In this document: positions 8,547 to 16,498 of the stretch, in pieces | How positions within the stretch are numbered: position 1 is the stretch's first letter | Layout: every line of letters starts with the position of its first letter | Assembly: GCA_020633125.1 (NCBI GenBank) | Contig: JACKEH010000001.1 | Span: forward strand, 124,001-188,000 | DNA: 64,000 nucleotides | Direction of reading: 5' to 3' | DNA from: Sandaracinus sp. | GTDB taxonomy: Bacteria > Myxococcota_A > Polyangia > Polyangiales > Houyiibacteriaceae | Made by a program: the position numbers and the translations under genes | The notes under the pieces: model-generated | Told to the model about the DNA's origin: nothing | Seen by the model: the letters and a program-made list of their open reading frames with translations, nothing else | Database searches by the model: none

Positions 8547-9658
8547 GCGACGCGCGTCCTCTCATCCTCTACGTCGACGACGAAGAGGCCAACCGTCAGA
8601 CCTTCCGGTTCCTCTACGAGGAGCAGCTCCACGTCGCCGTGGCGTCGTCCGGAGAAGAAGCGCTCGCGCGTCTCGACGAGCTCGCGCCGGCGGTGCTGGT
8701 CGCCGACCAACGCATGCCGGGCATGAGCGGCAGCGAGCTCTGCGCGCAGGTGCGCATGCGGCGCCCCGACACGCTCCGCATCATCCTGACCGCCTACGCC
8801 GACGCGAACGCCGCCGTCGACGCGATCAACCGCGGCGCGGTGCATGCGTACTTCCACAAGCCGTACAACGAAGAAGAGCTTCGCAACCGGCTGATCGACG
8901 CCGTCTCCCTGGTCGTCGCTCGCCGCGAGGTGGCCGCGCTCGAAGAGCGGCTCTTGCGCGACGTGCCCGAGCGTGTGGCGCGGGCGATGGCGGCCGAGAT
9001 CGCGCACGAGCTGGGCAACGTGCTCACCGGGCTCGGCCTCTCCGCGCAGGTGCTCGGCGACGAGCTGACCAAGATGCGCGACGCGGTCACCGGCAAGGTC
9101 TCCGGATCGGTCGAGCGCTGCATCGAACGAAGCGACCACGTGCTCGCGTGCGTGGAGCAGCTCGTCGGGTTCACGCAACGCCTGCGCGACGATGGACGCT
9201 CCCCGGAGCATTGCGAGCCGCACCGGGTGCTTCGTTCGACCGCGCGTCTGATCGAGCCGCGCGTGCGTGGCACCTGCGCGATCGTGTTGCACGGCGAGAG
9301 CGAAGCATGGGTACCGATGGCCGCGAGCGCGCTCGGCCAGGTGCTCATCAACGTCGTGCTCAACGCGGCGCAGGCGATCGAAGAGAGTGGCCGCGACGAC
9401 GGCTTGATCGACCTCTTCCTCGAAGAGAAGGACGACGGCGTCGTGATTCGCGTGGTGGACGACGGCCCCGGGATTCCCGCGGACTTGGTGACTCGGGTGT
9501 TCGAGCCGCGCTTCACGACACGTGACGGCGGCAGCGGCCTGGGCCTCGATCTCACGCGCCGGCTCGTCGAAGACGCGCGGGGCCGCATCGAGGTGCAGTC
9601 GCGTCCGGGTCGCACCGAGATGGCGATCTGGCTGCCGCGGGAGAACGAGCCGACGTGA
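8543..9658 (+). CDS. response regulator-histidine kinase (REC-HisKA-HATPase)
   Basis: A 371-residue soluble kinase with an N-terminal receiver domain (YVDDEEAN; phosphoacceptor Asp55 in VADQRMPG; ILTAYAD; HKPYN). The HisKA helix has His155 in AAEIAHELGNV, and the HATPase has NVVLNAAQAIEES (N-box), DDGPGIP (G1) and GGSGLGLDLT (G2). There is no sensor or membrane region, so input must come by phosphotransfer to the REC domain or by contact. It is close in architecture to the preceding gene, which has lost the H-box histidine, and the pair probably arose by duplication. Its ATG overlaps the preceding stop, and its stop overlaps the GTG of the DUF423 gene. Confidence 0.9.
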   Translation: MSDARPLILYVDDEEANRQTFRFLYEEQLHVAVASSGEEALARLDELAPAVLVADQRMPGMSGSELCAQVRMRRPDTLRIILTAYADANAAVDAINRGAVHAYFHKPYNEEELRNRLIDAVSLVVARREVAALEERLLRDVPERVARAMAAEIAHELGNVLTGLGLSAQVLGDELTKMRDAVTGKVSGSVERCIERSDHVLACVEQLVGFTQRLRDDGRSPEHCEPHRVLRSTARLIEPRVRGTCAIVLHGESEAWVPMAASALGQVLINVVLNAAQAIEESGRDDGLIDLFLEEKDDGVVIRVVDDGPGIPADLVTRVFEPRFTTRDGGSGLGLDLTRRLVEDARGRIEVQSRPGRTEMAIWLPRENEPT

Positions 9659-10059
9659 GCGCGCGGGTGCTCTTGATGATCGCGGCCCTCGACGGGCTGC
9701 TCGCGGTGGCGTTCGGAGCCTTCGGCGCGCACGGGCTGCGCAAACGCTTCGAGGCGCTCGAGGATGGCGTGAAGCGCCTCGAGTGGTGGAACACCGCGAG
9801 CCACTACCAGCTCGCGCACGCGGCGGCCTTTCTCGCGCTCGCATGGCTCGCGTCGCGGGGCGCCCAAGCGCCGGGCGCGTCGCTCGTGAGCGTGGCGGGC
9901 GGGAGCTTCGCGGTCGGCGTGTTGCTCTTCTCGGGGAGCCTCTACGTGATGGCGCTCTCGGGCATTCGAGTGCTCGGCGCGGTCACGCCCTTCGGCGGCG
10001 TCGCGTTGTTGGTGGGTTGGGCCTCGCTCCTTCTCGCCGCCTGGAAGGGCGCGCCCTGA
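9655..10059 (+). CDS. DUF423 family (YgdD-like) membrane protein
   Basis: A 134-residue protein with four predicted membrane helices and the family hallmarks: LDGLLAVAFGAFGAHGL at the N-terminus, a YQLAHAAAFL segment, and GIRVLGAVTPFGG before the last helix. Length matches the family (about 120-135 residues). DUF423 proteins are small inner-membrane proteins with no agreed function. The GTG start overlaps the upstream kinase stop by 4 bp (GTGA), so it is translationally coupled to a signalling gene, which is not a usual partner. It is the last gene of the plus-strand run. Confidence 0.88.
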   Translation: MSARVLLMIAALDGLLAVAFGAFGAHGLRKRFEALEDGVKRLEWWNTASHYQLAHAAAFLALAWLASRGAQAPGASLVSVAGGSFAVGVLLFSGSLYVMALSGIRVLGAVTPFGGVALLVGWASLLLAAWKGAP

Positions 10060-10072
10060 CCGGCCCACCCGC

Positions 10073-10096
10073 GCGACTCGGTTCGCACCGAGTCGC
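10073..10096. terminator. hairpin between convergent genes, probable bidirectional terminator
   Basis: A perfect 10-bp inverted repeat (GCGACTCGGT / ACCGAGTCGC) with a TCGC loop. It starts 14 bp after the DUF423 stop and about 45 bp from the stop of the convergent lipoprotein gene. There is no T-run, so intrinsic termination is likely but not certain. Confidence 0.5.
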
Positions 10097-10141
10097 ATGG
10101 GTCGAGCCACGCAGGTCGAAGAGGCGTAGGGACGCTTTCGC

Positions 10142-10417
10142 TCAAGAGGGCGGCGGCGTGTACGTCTCGGTGGACGAGTCGGTCTCCGTGACCGAGCTCC
10201 CGTCCTCCGCCGTCTCGGTGGTCTCGGTGGTCTCACGATGGCTTTCGACGCCACCTTCGGTGTGCTCGGTCCGTTCGGTCGTGGTGGTCGTCGTGTGGGC
10301 GGGGCCCGCGCAGGCCACGACGCCGGCCGCGACCAACGCAATCCAGACACCTGACCGCTTCGAGTGCGGGAGTGCCGCTCGCTGGACGCGAGCGTTTCCA
10401 GAAGCGCGTCCGGTCAT
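10142..10417 (-). CDS. small Thr/Glu-rich lipoprotein
   Basis: A 91-residue protein. An N-terminal basic stretch leads into a hydrophobic core ending GVVAC, a plausible lipobox with the acylated Cys near residue 36. The mature part is low-complexity, rich in Thr, Glu and Ser (TTTTTTERTEHTE, TETTETAEDG) and ends in PPPS. No family is recognised. The start overlaps the stop of the upstream csbD-like gene by 4 bp (ATGA), so the two form an operon. A disordered acidic lipoprotein paired with a stress protein suggests an envelope-stress role, but that is inference. The signal peptide is unusually far from the start, so a shorter form starting inside is possible. Confidence 0.6.
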   Translation of the reverse strand: MTGRASGNARVQRAALPHSKRSGVWIALVAAGVVACAGPAHTTTTTTERTEHTEGGVESHRETTETTETAEDGSSVTETDSSTETYTPPPS

Positions 10418-10713
10418 TCGCCACTCTCGCGCTTCGCTTTGCCCTTGGCTTCGTTCGCACGACCGTCGCGAACCAGGTCGTCTTCGCGAAGCACCTCGCC
10501 GGCGAGCTGCTGAAGCTTGCCCGCGACCTCCCGTGCACCACCGGCGACCTGCTGAGCCCGTCCCGCGGCTCCTTCCTTCACCTTGCCCATGGCGGCACGA
10601 AGACGCCCGCGGTTCTCCAGGCCCTGGTTTCCCGAGATCTTTCCGGCGATCTCCTTCGTTTTTCCAACGACCTGGTCCACTTTCGCGTCCCGCAGGGTCT
10701 TTTCGATCGTCAT
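10414..10713 (-). CDS. CsbD family stress-response protein
   Basis: A 99-residue hydrophilic, alanine- and lysine-rich protein. The N-terminal half fits CsbD: a repeated pattern of short helices with VDQVVGKTKEIAGKISG and GRLRAAMGKVKEGA. The C-terminus (GRANEAKGKAKRESGE) carries a second diverged unit. The ATG is preceded by AAAGGA at good spacing, which is why this start was chosen over a longer form 19 codons upstream. CsbD proteins accumulate under general stress; their biochemical role is not known. The upstream 240 bp are AT-rich for this genome and hold the promoter. Confidence 0.85.
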   Translation of the reverse strand: MTIEKTLRDAKVDQVVGKTKEIAGKISGNQGLENRGRLRAAMGKVKEGAAGRAQQVAGGAREVAGKLQQLAGEVLREDDLVRDGRANEAKGKAKRESGE

Positions 10714-10952
10714 TCGAGTCCTTTCGAATCGATTTTGTCGATTCTTGCCGACGCGCCCCGAACCCGGCACCGCGCAAATCGCGCGCGAACCTTGGACAAG
10801 CGACGTCCGCTTTCCTCGCGAGAAGAGATTTTATGCCGACACCACCCGGTGCCTCCAATCTCTTTTCAGCCGGGACAACATAGCTCGTATATTCTCGAAA
10901 CAAAGTGGCTATCTTGGATCTCGCCTCGTTTCGAGGCCCAAGGTGCTCACTC
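10714..10952. promoter_or_regulatory. divergent AT-rich promoter region (csbD-like gene / lipoprotein gene)
   Basis: This 239-bp gap between divergent genes is strikingly AT-rich against a roughly 70% GC background, with runs such as TTTCGAATCGATTTTG and CTCGTATATTCTCG. An inverted repeat AGAGATT / AATCTCT (10824-10830 and 10857-10863) encloses 26 bases and is followed by TTTT. I could not assign clear -35 and -10 hexamers on either strand. Confidence 0.5.
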
Positions 10953-11465
10953 ATGAAAAATCAAATCTGGTTCCTGGTCGTCGTCGCTTTCGTCGGCTGT
11001 GGATGGACGTCCGACGAGACGGCAACCGAGGATCCGACCGAGTCTCGAATCGAACGCGAGCTCGGGGTGGCGGCGGACCGCGCCTCGGGGATGGTCGCCC
11101 AACAGGCCCTCGCGGAAGGGGCGGCGCAGGCCGCCGGTGTCGACACGGACCAGACGCTTCGGGGAATCGAGCAGATCGGCGTGGCTCTCGGCGAGACGCT
11201 CGACGAAGCAGGCGAGATGCCGGGTGGAGAGCCGTGCCTTCAGGCCTACCGAGCGATGGCCGACGCCCGCGCGGGCGACTCGCCGACGCAAGTCGCTCGC
11301 GATGCCTACCTCGAGACGTGCCGCGCGCTACCCGCCGACGCACGTCGCTGCATGGTTCCGGGGTACGTCGCGAATCACGTCGACACGTGCGAGTCGGTGC
11401 TTCGGCGCGACGACGTTCGAGGCGGCGCCGCGATCCTGCAGTCGATGGCCGCGCCGCCCACCTGA
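10953..11465 (+). CDS. hypothetical lipoprotein
   Basis: A 170-residue protein. The start ATG at 10953 was chosen over a longer upstream form because it directly precedes a signal peptide and has AAGGTG upstream. The signal ends VAFVGC, a lipobox with Cys17 as acylation site. The mature part is helical and Ala/Glu-rich, with four further Cys in its C-terminal half (EPCLQAY, ETCRALP, RRCMVPG, DTCESVL), which could form two disulfides in the periplasm. No family is recognised. It is divergent from the csbD operon and followed by a small membrane-protein gene, so a stress or envelope role is possible. Confidence 0.7.
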   Translation: MKNQIWFLVVVAFVGCGWTSDETATEDPTESRIERELGVAADRASGMVAQQALAEGAAQAAGVDTDQTLRGIEQIGVALGETLDEAGEMPGGEPCLQAYRAMADARAGDSPTQVARDAYLETCRALPADARRCMVPGYVANHVDTCESVLRRDDVRGGAAILQSMAAPPT

Positions 11466-11475
11466 GGCGGCGGTC

Positions 11476-11521
11476 GTCGCCTCGCCACCGAGCGGCGTCT
11501 CGCCTCGCCACCGAGCGGCGT
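11476..11521. repeat. 23-bp tandem duplication
   Basis: Two identical 23-bp units beginning TCGCCTCGCCACCGAGC follow one another just after the lipoprotein stop. A small local duplication, with no further copies noticed. Confidence 0.8.
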
Positions 11522-11621
11522 CTCGGGTCGCACTCGACCCACCGGGTGCGGCTCGCTCGGACGAAACCAGCCTCGAAGTTTTCCCATCGAACGGCGCACG
11601 GCGCCGGAAAGAAGTCACGCC

Positions 11622-11891
11622 ATGTCCATTCTCTCGTGGATCGTCCTCGGCCTGCTGGCCGGGCTGCTCGCCAACCTCGTCATGCGCGGAAGAGGGGGCG
11701 GCTTCCTCACGAACCTCGTCCTCGGCATCGTGGGCGCGTTCGTCGGAGGGGCTCTCTTCCACTTCTTCGGAGGCGCCGAGGTCACGGGCTTCAACCTCCA
11801 GAGCATCGGCGTCGCGACGGTCGGCGCGATCGTCGTGATCGCCGCGTACCAACTGCTCGTACCGAGCCGCGAGTCTCGATCGAGAAGCTGA
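11622..11891 (+). CDS. GlsB/YeaQ/YmgE family membrane protein
   Basis: An 89-residue protein with three hydrophobic segments and the family pattern: an N-terminal ILSWIVLGLLAGLLAN, a short polar turn with RGRGGG, then NLVLGIVGAFVGGALF, and a third segment TVGAIVVIAAYQLL. Length and layout match the transglycosylase-associated (YeaQ/YmgE) proteins, small inner-membrane proteins linked to stress and envelope homeostasis. The name refers to context and not to a shown enzyme activity. It lies near a CsbD gene, another general-stress family. Confidence 0.88.
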   Translation: MSILSWIVLGLLAGLLANLVMRGRGGGFLTNLVLGIVGAFVGGALFHFFGGAEVTGFNLQSIGVATVGAIVVIAAYQLLVPSRESRSRS

Positions 11892-11952
11892 CGCCGCGCT
11901 TCTTCCACGGGACGCAGCGGACGGCCCTCGTCACCACGATCGTGAGCACTCG

Positions 11953-11987
11953 AAGAGCAGGAATCCGACGCGTCGGTTCCTGCTCTT
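11953..11987. terminator. long hairpin between convergent genes, probable bidirectional terminator
   Basis: An 11-bp perfect inverted repeat (AAGAGCAGGAA / TTCCTGCTCTT) encloses an inner palindrome CCGACG/CGTCGG, giving an almost continuous stem. It lies between the convergent YeaQ-like gene and the TPR lipoprotein gene. Its outer arms (AAGAGCA...TGCTCTT) match the arms of the hairpin at 34487-34521. Confidence 0.6.
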
Positions 11988-12088
11988 CACCTCGTCGAGG
12001 ACGCGTCGTTCGGCGCGCCCTTCGAACGAGCTCTCCCAAGACGGCCATCTCGCCCCCGGGGACGAACGCCTGCCGGCACGACGAGGCG

Positions 12089-13309
12089 TCAATCGCAGTC
12101 GGCCGCGAGAGAATCGACCAGGTGTCGAAGCACCATGCTCTGCGCCGGGTTGCGCGCGGCCTCTTCGCGCCACGCGCAGAGGCGATCGGACTCGGCGACC
12201 TGCGCGACCTCGAGCGCGACGACCCAGGCGCGTGCGTTGCGTCGGTTCGTCAGGTTCGTCTCCGCCAACCTCAGCGCCCGTGCCGCGTCGGCACCCGGCC
12301 CGGCGAAGAACTCCGCGCCGTGGTCGAGGAACGCCTCGGGGTGGCGCGAGAGCAGCATGTCGTAGCGGGCTCGAGCGTCCGCCACGTGGGCACGAGCCGT
12401 CTCGGGGTCGGTCTCCGCCAAGAGCTCGCCGAGGTATCCGGCGGGCTCGGGATCGGTAGTGCCGGGGAGCAGCGCGTAGAGCCGCGCGATCGCGCGGTCG
12501 CGTTCTCCGGCTTCGACCTCCAGCTCCGCGAGGTGAACGTTCGCGACGGCGTACGTCGGCACCCGTCGGACGGCCTCCTCGTAGAGCGGGCGCGCGAGGT
12601 CCGCGCGGTCCGCCATCTCGGCCCACATCACGCCGCGTTGAAAGGCGATCCACGCGAGCGGGAACGGTGAGACGTCGCGGTACGTCGCGAGCGCGTCGAG
12701 GAAGGCCGCGTCGGCGTCTTCGTAGCGTTCGAGCGCGGCGAGGAGTGAGGCCCGGGCGACGTGGGTCGCGTACGTCGGGGCACGCGCGGCTTCCTCGTCG
12801 GCGAGCGCGAGGGCCGTCTCCAGGTTCGTGCCGCGCGCGACCTCGAGCGTGAGGTGTGCGAGCGTGGTCGACGTGTCTCCGAGCTCGGTCGCGGACACGA
12901 GCTGGCGCTCGGCCTGGTCGAAGCGGTGCTCGGCGGACGCGACGTCGGCCACGATGCGTGCGGCGGTCGGATCGTCGGGCCAGCGTTCGAGCGCTTCGTC
13001 GGCGAGACGTCTCGCCGTGGCGAGGTCGTCGAAGGTGCCGCGGTAGTGCGCGCGGGAGAGGAGCAGCCCGACCGCGTCACGACGGGTCGCGAGCAGCGAG
13101 GGATTTCGTTCGACGCTCGCGAGTCGGGCGTCGATGGAAGAGTCGAGGTTGCGAAGCGCGAGCTCTCCGTCCGTGCTCGGACGCGTGGTGTCCACGAAGA
13201 CCGAGTGAGGCTCTCTCGGTTCCGGCGGGGATGACGCCGGCGTGGAACAAGCCCAGGTGGAAGAGGCCAACGCGAGAACGAGGCAACGGACGGAGAGCGA
13301 GCGCGTCAT
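12089..13309 (-). CDS. TPR-containing lipoprotein
   Basis: A 406-residue protein with a signal sequence (LVLALASSTWAC) that ends in a probable, slightly atypical lipobox. A Pro/Ser-rich linker follows, and then helix-turn-helix repeats of TPR type across residues 60-390 (for example ARRLADEALERWPDDPTAA, ARPLYEEAVRRVPTYA, AIARLYALLPGTTDPE). TPR lipoproteins usually scaffold envelope complexes. It is the last gene of a three-gene minus-strand run behind two DUF4331 genes (4-bp gap to the nearest), suggesting all three act together at the cell surface or periplasm. The final CD pair and the internal Cys near the end could form a disulfide. No enzymatic domain is visible. Confidence 0.78.
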   Translation of the reverse strand: MTRSLSVRCLVLALASSTWACSTPASSPPEPREPHSVFVDTTRPSTDGELALRNLDSSIDARLASVERNPSLLATRRDAVGLLLSRAHYRGTFDDLATARRLADEALERWPDDPTAARIVADVASAEHRFDQAERQLVSATELGDTSTTLAHLTLEVARGTNLETALALADEEAARAPTYATHVARASLLAALERYEDADAAFLDALATYRDVSPFPLAWIAFQRGVMWAEMADRADLARPLYEEAVRRVPTYAVANVHLAELEVEAGERDRAIARLYALLPGTTDPEPAGYLGELLAETDPETARAHVADARARYDMLLSRHPEAFLDHGAEFFAGPGADAARALRLAETNLTNRRNARAWVVALEVAQVAESDRLCAWREEAARNPAQSMVLRHLVDSLAADCD

Positions 13310-13313
13310 GGGT

Positions 13314-14033
13314 TCACTCCGTCGGAGCGGCGAGGAAGGGGAAGGTGTCGGGGTCGTGGGTGGCGTCGTCGGTGGTGATCGTGTCGTCGACGCCCGTGAG
13401 GATGCCGGCCGCGAGGACCGAGTAGCTGCGATCGATGACGTCGTCGTTCGGCGTGCGACCGCCACAGCCGCCGTCTTCGACCACACCGAGCACCTGAGCC
13501 TCGAGGCCCAGGTAGGTGCCGCAGCTGCCGCTGGCCGCGTTCACGTAGAGCTGGTCGTCCGCGAGGACGCCGGCGAGGAAGGTGTAACGGCTCTCCGTTT
13601 GGTCGGCGGCGAGCTGGTTGCCGCAGTTCCGGTCGAGCGAGTCGAGGATCGCGAGGCTGGTGCGGATCTCGTCGGTCCACTCGGCGCCCCAGCCGCTGGC
13701 GGTGCCGTCGGCGTTGTAGGCGTCCTTGGCCGCGTTGCGGGTCGCCATGTCGCCGTCGAAGGCGTGAATGAGCGCGGAGCTGATCGCAGGGCGTCCGACG
13801 CGATCGATCTGCGTGCCGAGGGCGGGTGGGTTCGCAGCCCCACGCGGCATCGGCGCCGGCGGGCCGCCGTCGGGATCGGGGTCCGGGCCGCCGTCGGTCA
13901 TGGTCATCATGCCGGAGTCGGTGCCGGAGTCGGTGCCGGAGTCGGGGGTGGGCGTGGGTCCGTCGTCGTCGCCGCAGCCGGTGAAGGCGAGCAGGAGTCC
14001 GAGGAGCGAGGCGGTGCGTGCAAGCGTGCGCAT
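13314..14033 (-). CDS. DUF4331-type lipoprotein (C-terminal-like half)
   Basis: A 239-residue lipoprotein: signal peptide ending AFTGC, mature end CGDDDG, then a Pro/Asp/Ser/Gly-rich linker (residues 22-60). The globular part has TQIDRVGRPAISSALI, the sequence seen in the C-terminal half of DUF4331 proteins, and GGCGGRTPNDDVIDRSYSV, also typical of that half. The upstream gene supplies the N-terminal half of the same family, so this looks like a DUF4331 protein split into two chains, each with its own export signal. The start is preceded by GAGGAGATCGAC. The family has no established function. Stop and start codons of the neighbours are within 10 bp on both sides. Confidence 0.78.
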   Translation of the reverse strand: MRTLARTASLLGLLLAFTGCGDDDGPTPTPDSGTDSGTDSGMMTMTDGGPDPDPDGGPPAPMPRGAANPPALGTQIDRVGRPAISSALIHAFDGDMATRNAAKDAYNADGTASGWGAEWTDEIRTSLAILDSLDRNCGNQLAADQTESRYTFLAGVLADDQLYVNAASGSCGTYLGLEAQVLGVVEDGGCGGRTPNDDVIDRSYSVLAAGILTGVDDTITTDDATHDPDTFPFLAAPTE

Positions 14034-14043
14034 GTCGATCTCC

Positions 14044-14748
14044 TCACTCCGCCGCGTGGGTGGAGGCCCAGACACCGAGGACGTCGCCGCCGCTCGTGAC
14101 CACCGCGTCGTCGATCTGCACGACGAGCGAGAGGACGTTCTGACCCGCGAAGGTGTCGCTCGCCGCGGCACCGTCGGCGCCGCTCTGGAGCTGACCGACG
14201 AGCGCGGCCGAAGTCGCTTCGTCGAGCGCGGGGCAACCGTCCTCGTCGAAGGTGAGCGAGCCGGCCGCACCGCGAACCGCCGTGAGCGTCTCACTGAAGC
14301 CGACGAACTCGAAGAAGAAGGGGTCGTTGCGAAGCCCCGCGAAGACGCGGAGACGTCCGCTCGAGCTCACGATGCCGGCGGGGTCGGACGGGTCGCCCGT
14401 GACGTATTCGTCGCCCGCCCAGCACTCGATCGCGTCCTCGTCGTAGAACTGGCAGCGGACGAGGGTCTCGGTCTGCGCCATGCCGTAGCCGGCGCTGCTG
14501 TTGACGTGGAACGCGTAGACGGTCGACGTGCCGAACGACATCGCGTCACCGGCGTCGGGCGCGACGTCCATGACGAGGTTGAGCTTGGTCGCGTCGCTCG
14601 ACATCCACGCGTAGAGGTCGGTGATGTCGGCGGTCGGCTCCGCCTGCGCGGCCGGCGAGTCGAGGTGGTCGGCGGCGAACGCGGAGCCGGTCAGCCCCAC
14701 GAGGAGCGCGCCCCCGAGCAGTGGTTTCCATCGAAGCTTACGAAGCAT
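14044..14748 (-). CDS. DUF4331 family exported protein (N-terminal-like half)
   Basis: A 234-residue protein with a cleavable signal peptide (LLVGLTGSAFA) directly followed by ADHLDSPAA, the signature N-terminus of DUF4331 proteins (SHxDxP), then DITDLYAWM, which is also conserved there. Later parts include VYAFHVNSS and FAGLRNDPFFFE, both typical of the family. It stops short of the region carrying the DRMGRPAIN-like motif, which is found instead in the next gene 10 bp downstream. The start is supported by GGAGGA. It heads a three-gene operon (DUF4331-N, DUF4331-C lipoprotein, TPR lipoprotein). Confidence 0.85.
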   Translation of the reverse strand: MLRKLRWKPLLGGALLVGLTGSAFAADHLDSPAAQAEPTADITDLYAWMSSDATKLNLVMDVAPDAGDAMSFGTSTVYAFHVNSSAGYGMAQTETLVRCQFYDEDAIECWAGDEYVTGDPSDPAGIVSSSGRLRVFAGLRNDPFFFEFVGFSETLTAVRGAAGSLTFDEDGCPALDEATSAALVGQLQSGADGAAASDTFAGQNVLSLVVQIDDAVVTSGGDVLGVWASTHAAE

Positions 14749-15261
14749 GAGTCCTCCCAATCGAACGGACGGAGCGGTGCCTGGCGCGCACCGAGCGCGC
14801 CGGCCTCCCTCTCGTCGACCTGCGGTACGGATCGCGGTGGGAGATGGATCGATTCGAGAACGTCTTTTTCGTCGCGGGCACGCACGGGTCGACGAAACGC
14901 GTTTCACCGCCCGAGCTCCGAAGACGACGGTCGATGCCGTGGTCGGCGGCGCGCACGGCTGCCACGTCCCGTGGGACGTCCTCTTCACACTTGCCGTCCT
15001 GCTCCAACGGGAAGGCAAGCTCGTCTCCTGCGCACGAGACTCGGTGACGGCCATCGGGACGTCCGCCTGCTAGATTCGAATGAGAGCGCGCCGCGATCGC
15101 CGAGACCCACGCGCGTCCCGACGCGAACGAACGACACGGTCGCGATGCGGAGGTTCGAGCGCCCCCACGTGCTCGCGCTCGCCTTCGACGACGTGCGCGA
15201 AGGTCAGGTCACGCGAGCCGCGTCTCGGTCGTGCGCATCACGTGCCGCGCTTCGAACGACG
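14749..15261. other. 513-bp gap with no recognised gene
   Basis: The part next to 14748 must hold the promoter of the DUF4331 operon, and the far end the 3' side of the kinase operon. Short open frames on both strands have no recognisable product, no signal peptide and no supported start. No strong hairpin or tRNA-like fold was seen. Confidence 0.5.
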
Positions 15262-16491
15262 TCACCCCAACGCGACCCACCACATCGCGATCGTCAAGAG
15301 CAGCACTGCGGTGATGCCCACGATGATCGGAATCGCATTCGACGAGGTCGCCGCTAATTCCGGAGGTGCCAACGCGGGAAGCAAAGGGTCCGAGTCTTCC
15401 ATCGAGCGCGTCCCCGAGAGCGAGGGTGTCGATGGCCGCGACGGAGACGACCAACTCGACGCGCCCTTGCCCGCCCCCAAACCTTCGAGCGGCAGCTCCT
15501 TCAGCGCCGTCAACACCCCACGGCGCGACACCGAGATGCCGCGACGAAGCGCGATCTCCTCGAGATCGTGCCCCATCTCCGCGGCGCTCGAATAACGACG
15601 GGACGGGTCCTTCTCGAGCGCGCGCTCGAGCACGGCCGCGAGATCCGACGGGAAGCCCGGCACCAAACGGCGCGGGTCGGCGACCTGGCATTGCACGACC
15701 GCCGTGAGCGTCTCGGCGTCCGTCGCGCGTTTGAAGAGTCGCTTCGAGACGGCGAGCTCGTAGAGCACGACCCCGAGCGCGAAGACGTCCGTGCGCCGAT
15801 CGACGGATCCTGCGAGCTGCTCGGGCGCCATGTACGCGAGCTTGCCCTTGAGCATGCCCGTCTTGGTCATCGAGGGGCCTTCGGTCTCCTTCGCGATGCC
15901 GAAGTCGATGAGCTTCACACCGCCGTCGAGACCCACGAGCACGTTGCTCGGGCTCACGTCGCGATGGACGAGACCCATCCATCGTCCATCCTCGTGGCAG
16001 AGCTCGTGCGCGTAGTGCAGCGCGTCGCAGAGCTGCACACCGATCACGATCGCGAGCTCGGGTGGCAAGGTCACCCCGGCCCTCGCCGCATGCCGAATCA
16101 GCTGATGCAACGTCGGTCCGTCGACCCACTCCATCGCGAGGTAGGGGGTCGCGTCGATCGTGCCGTATTCGTAGACCTGGGCGACGTGCGGATGACTCAA
16201 CCGGGCCGCCACGCGTGCTTCGGTGGCGAACATGTCCGAGAAGCCCGGCACCTCGGCGAGGTGGGCGTGCACACGTTTGACCACGACCTTCTTCTGAAAT
16301 CCGTCGGGCCCCTCGAGCGATGCGAGGTGAATCGACGCCATGCCGCCGACGCCGATCTTCTTGACCAGCTGGTACTTCCCGAAGGGCGTGCCTTCGACCG
16401 CCGTCACCCCGGAGAGCTCGTTCTGCGGAGGTGCCGACGGCCTCGCTTCCGGTGCGGGGGGAGGATTCGAGAGGCGGTCTTCGTTCGACAT
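15262..16491 (-). CDS. membrane-anchored Ser/Thr protein kinase
   Basis: A 409-residue Hanks-type kinase. The kinase domain spans about 36-305: Gly-rich loop IGVGGMASIHLA, catalytic Lys in VVVKRV, catalytic loop HRDVSPSN, DFG motif IDFGIA and APE motif YMAPEQL. The catalytic loop has Ser where most kinases have Lys (HRDLKPxN), a variant common in myxobacterial kinases. A Ser/Pro-rich linker leads to one C-terminal membrane helix (IIVGITAVLLLTIAMWW), with no extracytoplasmic domain after it, so it has no visible outside sensor. It is the last gene of a minus-strand unit, 7 bp after a porin gene that itself overlaps a cytochrome c gene. Confidence 0.93.
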   Translation of the reverse strand: MSNEDRLSNPPPAPEARPSAPPQNELSGVTAVEGTPFGKYQLVKKIGVGGMASIHLASLEGPDGFQKKVVVKRVHAHLAEVPGFSDMFATEARVAARLSHPHVAQVYEYGTIDATPYLAMEWVDGPTLHQLIRHAARAGVTLPPELAIVIGVQLCDALHYAHELCHEDGRWMGLVHRDVSPSNVLVGLDGGVKLIDFGIAKETEGPSMTKTGMLKGKLAYMAPEQLAGSVDRRTDVFALGVVLYELAVSKRLFKRATDAETLTAVVQCQVADPRRLVPGFPSDLAAVLERALEKDPSRRYSSAAEMGHDLEEIALRRGISVSRRGVLTALKELPLEGLGAGKGASSWSSPSRPSTPSLSGTRSMEDSDPLLPALAPPELAATSSNAIPIIVGITAVLLLTIAMWWVALG

Positions 16492-16498
16492 GACTCGC

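Noticed and set aside
12856..14099. Plus-strand frames opposite the TPR and DUF4331 genes
   Set aside because: Arg/Gly-rich antisense shadows; the minus-strand genes have signals, motifs and Shine-Dalgarno sites.
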